In this document: positions 38,620 to 39,781 of the stretch, piece by piece
Position numbering within the stretch: the stretch's first letter is position 1
Layout of the letters: each line of letters starts with the position of its first letter
From: a virus
IMG/VR virus record: IMGVR_UViG_3300021959_000125
Span: 1 to 39,781 of that record
Length of the DNA stretch: 39,781 nt
Reading direction: 5' to 3' (one strand)
Position numbers and translations under genes: made by a program
Notes under the pieces: generated by a model
Told to the model about the DNA's origin: nothing
Database searches by the model: none
The model's input: the letters and a program-made list of their open reading frames with translations, nothing else

Positions 38620-39781
38620 ATGGCATATCAAGTAGACAAATATAACGGAACATTTTTAGTAAGCGTAGCAGACGGTACTATTGACACTACAACTGATATT
38701 AAATTAGTTGGAAGAAACTATAGCGGCTATGGTGAAGTTCAAAATGAAAACTTTTTACATCTACTTGAAAGTTTTTCAAACAGTGTACAACCAGAAAAGC
38801 CAATTCAAGGACAAGTTTGGTTTGACACTAACAGTTTAAAATTAAAATTCTACGATGGACAGCGATTTAGAACCGCCAGCGGAGCTGAAATTGGAGCTAG
38901 TCCGCCAGTTGGTTTATCACAAGGCGATCTTTGGTTTGATAGTCAAACTAATCAGTTAAGTGCTTGGAATGGATCAAATTTTGTTTTAATTGGTCCACAA
39001 AGCGCACCTGGTTTTGGTACTTCACAGATTGTTACAGAGGTTGTTAAAGACAATAATAACACTTCGCATGTAATACTTAGAGCAGTTGTTGGTGGTATTA
39101 CAACAGCAGTGTTTAGTAATGATGATGATTTTACCCTTAGTAATGATAATACACTAGCTGGTTTCAGTGAAACAGGTCGTCAAATCAAAAAAGGTATTAC
39201 ACTAAACAGTGTTAATGGCACAACTGGTATTAGTGATAGTGCTGGATTTAGATTTTTCGGTACAGCAAGTAACGCAGAAAAATTAGGCGGGCTAGATCAA
39301 ACACGTTTTGTTAGAACAGACGGTACAGAAGGATTTATAACACAACAATCATTTGCTGATGTTGGCTTTACTGTTGGTAATCCAGTTAAAGCACTTAAAA
39401 TTTATATTAACAGTGATCAAAATCCAGCACTTGAAAATCAAGTTAATGGTAAAATTGTAATTTCGTCAAGCAATCCAAGTAATTCAACTGATAAATTAGA
39501 CTTTTTAACATTTAGTAGAGAACAAGCATTTGTTAGTGATACAGATAGTTTCAATACTATATATCCTGGAGCAACCGGGGTAGTTAACTTAGGTTTGGAA
39601 TCACGTAAATTTAAAAATATTTGGTCAGAAAATTTAAAAGGTGAGTTAGTTGGCGATGTACACGGCAATGTTATAGGAGATGTAACAGGTGACATATACG
39701 CTCAGACTAGTCCTACTACAACAATTAAGATTTTTGATCAAGCGACTAGAGAATTTTCAGCACAAAAATTTACAGGACAAT
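38620..39781 (+). CDS. Tail fibre protein 5 (paralogue), cut by window end
   Basis: An open frame of 387 codons from the ATG at 38620 to the window edge, with no stop seen. The N-terminal module is a clear match to the other fibres (SGYGEVQNENFLHLLESFSN, GQVWFDTNSLKLKFYDG, GDLWFDSQTNQLSAWNG). The middle has FFGTASNAEKLGGLDQTRFV and then, near the edge, GELVGDVHGNVIGDVTGDIY, like fibre 4. The tip lies outside the window, so its receptor-binding end is unknown. Confidence 0.78.
   Translation, partial: MAYQVDKYNGTFLVSVADGTIDTTTDIKLVGRNYSGYGEVQNENFLHLLESFSNSVQPEKPIQGQVWFDTNSLKLKFYDGQRFRTASGAEIGASPPVGLSQGDLWFDSQTNQLSAWNGSNFVLIGPQSAPGFGTSQIVTEVVKDNNNTSHVILRAVVGGITTAVFSNDDDFTLSNDNTLAGFSETGRQIKKGITLNSVNGTTGISDSAGFRFFGTASNAEKLGGLDQTRFVRTDGTEGFITQQSFADVGFTVGNPVKALKIYINSDQNPALENQVNGKIVISSSNPSNSTDKLDFLTFSREQAFVSDTDSFNTIYPGATGVVNLGLESRKFKNIWSENLKGELVGDVHGNVIGDVTGDIYAQTSPTTTIKIFDQATREFSAQKFTGQ

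Overview
This AT-rich window is part of the genome of a T4-like (contractile-tailed) marine phage. It carries recognisable T4 homologues: gp46 and gp47 (recombination nuclease), gp55 (late sigma factor), and the baseplate proteins gp48, gp53, gp5, gp25 and gp6. The gp48-gp53-hub-gp5-gp25-gp6 order, the gp5 without a lysozyme domain, and the large repetitive structural proteins match my knowledge of marine T4-like phages (cyanophages, pelagiphages). The host cannot be named from this window.

Layout. Positions 1-427 have no convincing gene. They hold an imperfect two-copy repeat, several short inverted repeats, one plus-strand terminator-like hairpin and a doubtful 46-codon ORF. Positions 428-4779 form a minus-strand block transcribed in the order gp55, gp47, gp46, an 88-aa unknown and a GIY-YIG-like endonuclease, with tight overlaps. 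A sigma70-type promoter (TTGACT-17-TATACT) sits in the 51-bp gap between gp55 and gp47. Positions 4780-4860 are a compact divergent control region with a 14-bp perfect palindrome. It lies between an extended -10 element for gp55 and a late-type TAAATA element for the structural genes.

Positions 4861-14134 are the baseplate operon: gp48, gp53, a gp27-like hub candidate, gp5, gp25 and an enlarged gp6. Positions 14134-28953 are one uninterrupted gene for a 4,939-residue protein in the place where T4 has gp7. It appears to combine a cupredoxin-like module, carbohydrate-binding-like repeats, an interrupted beta-propeller and a C-terminal array of small beta domains. A small structural protein follows, in the gp8 position. 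From 29621 to the window end lies a tail-fibre cassette of five paralogous fibre genes, the last cut by the window edge. Interleaved with them are two small proteins that look like fibre-assembly factors and a 2OG-Fe(II) oxygenase.

How it works together. The minus-strand block supplies recombination and repair functions and the late sigma factor. gp55 would then switch on the plus-strand structural genes through at least five TAAATA-type late promoters (before gp48, gp6, the gp8-position gene, fibre 3 and fibre 5). The most unusual parts are the giant wedge-associated protein, the fibre cassette with its embedded oxygenase, and the overlapping divergent control region beside gp55. All functional statements are from reading the sequence; no database search was possible.
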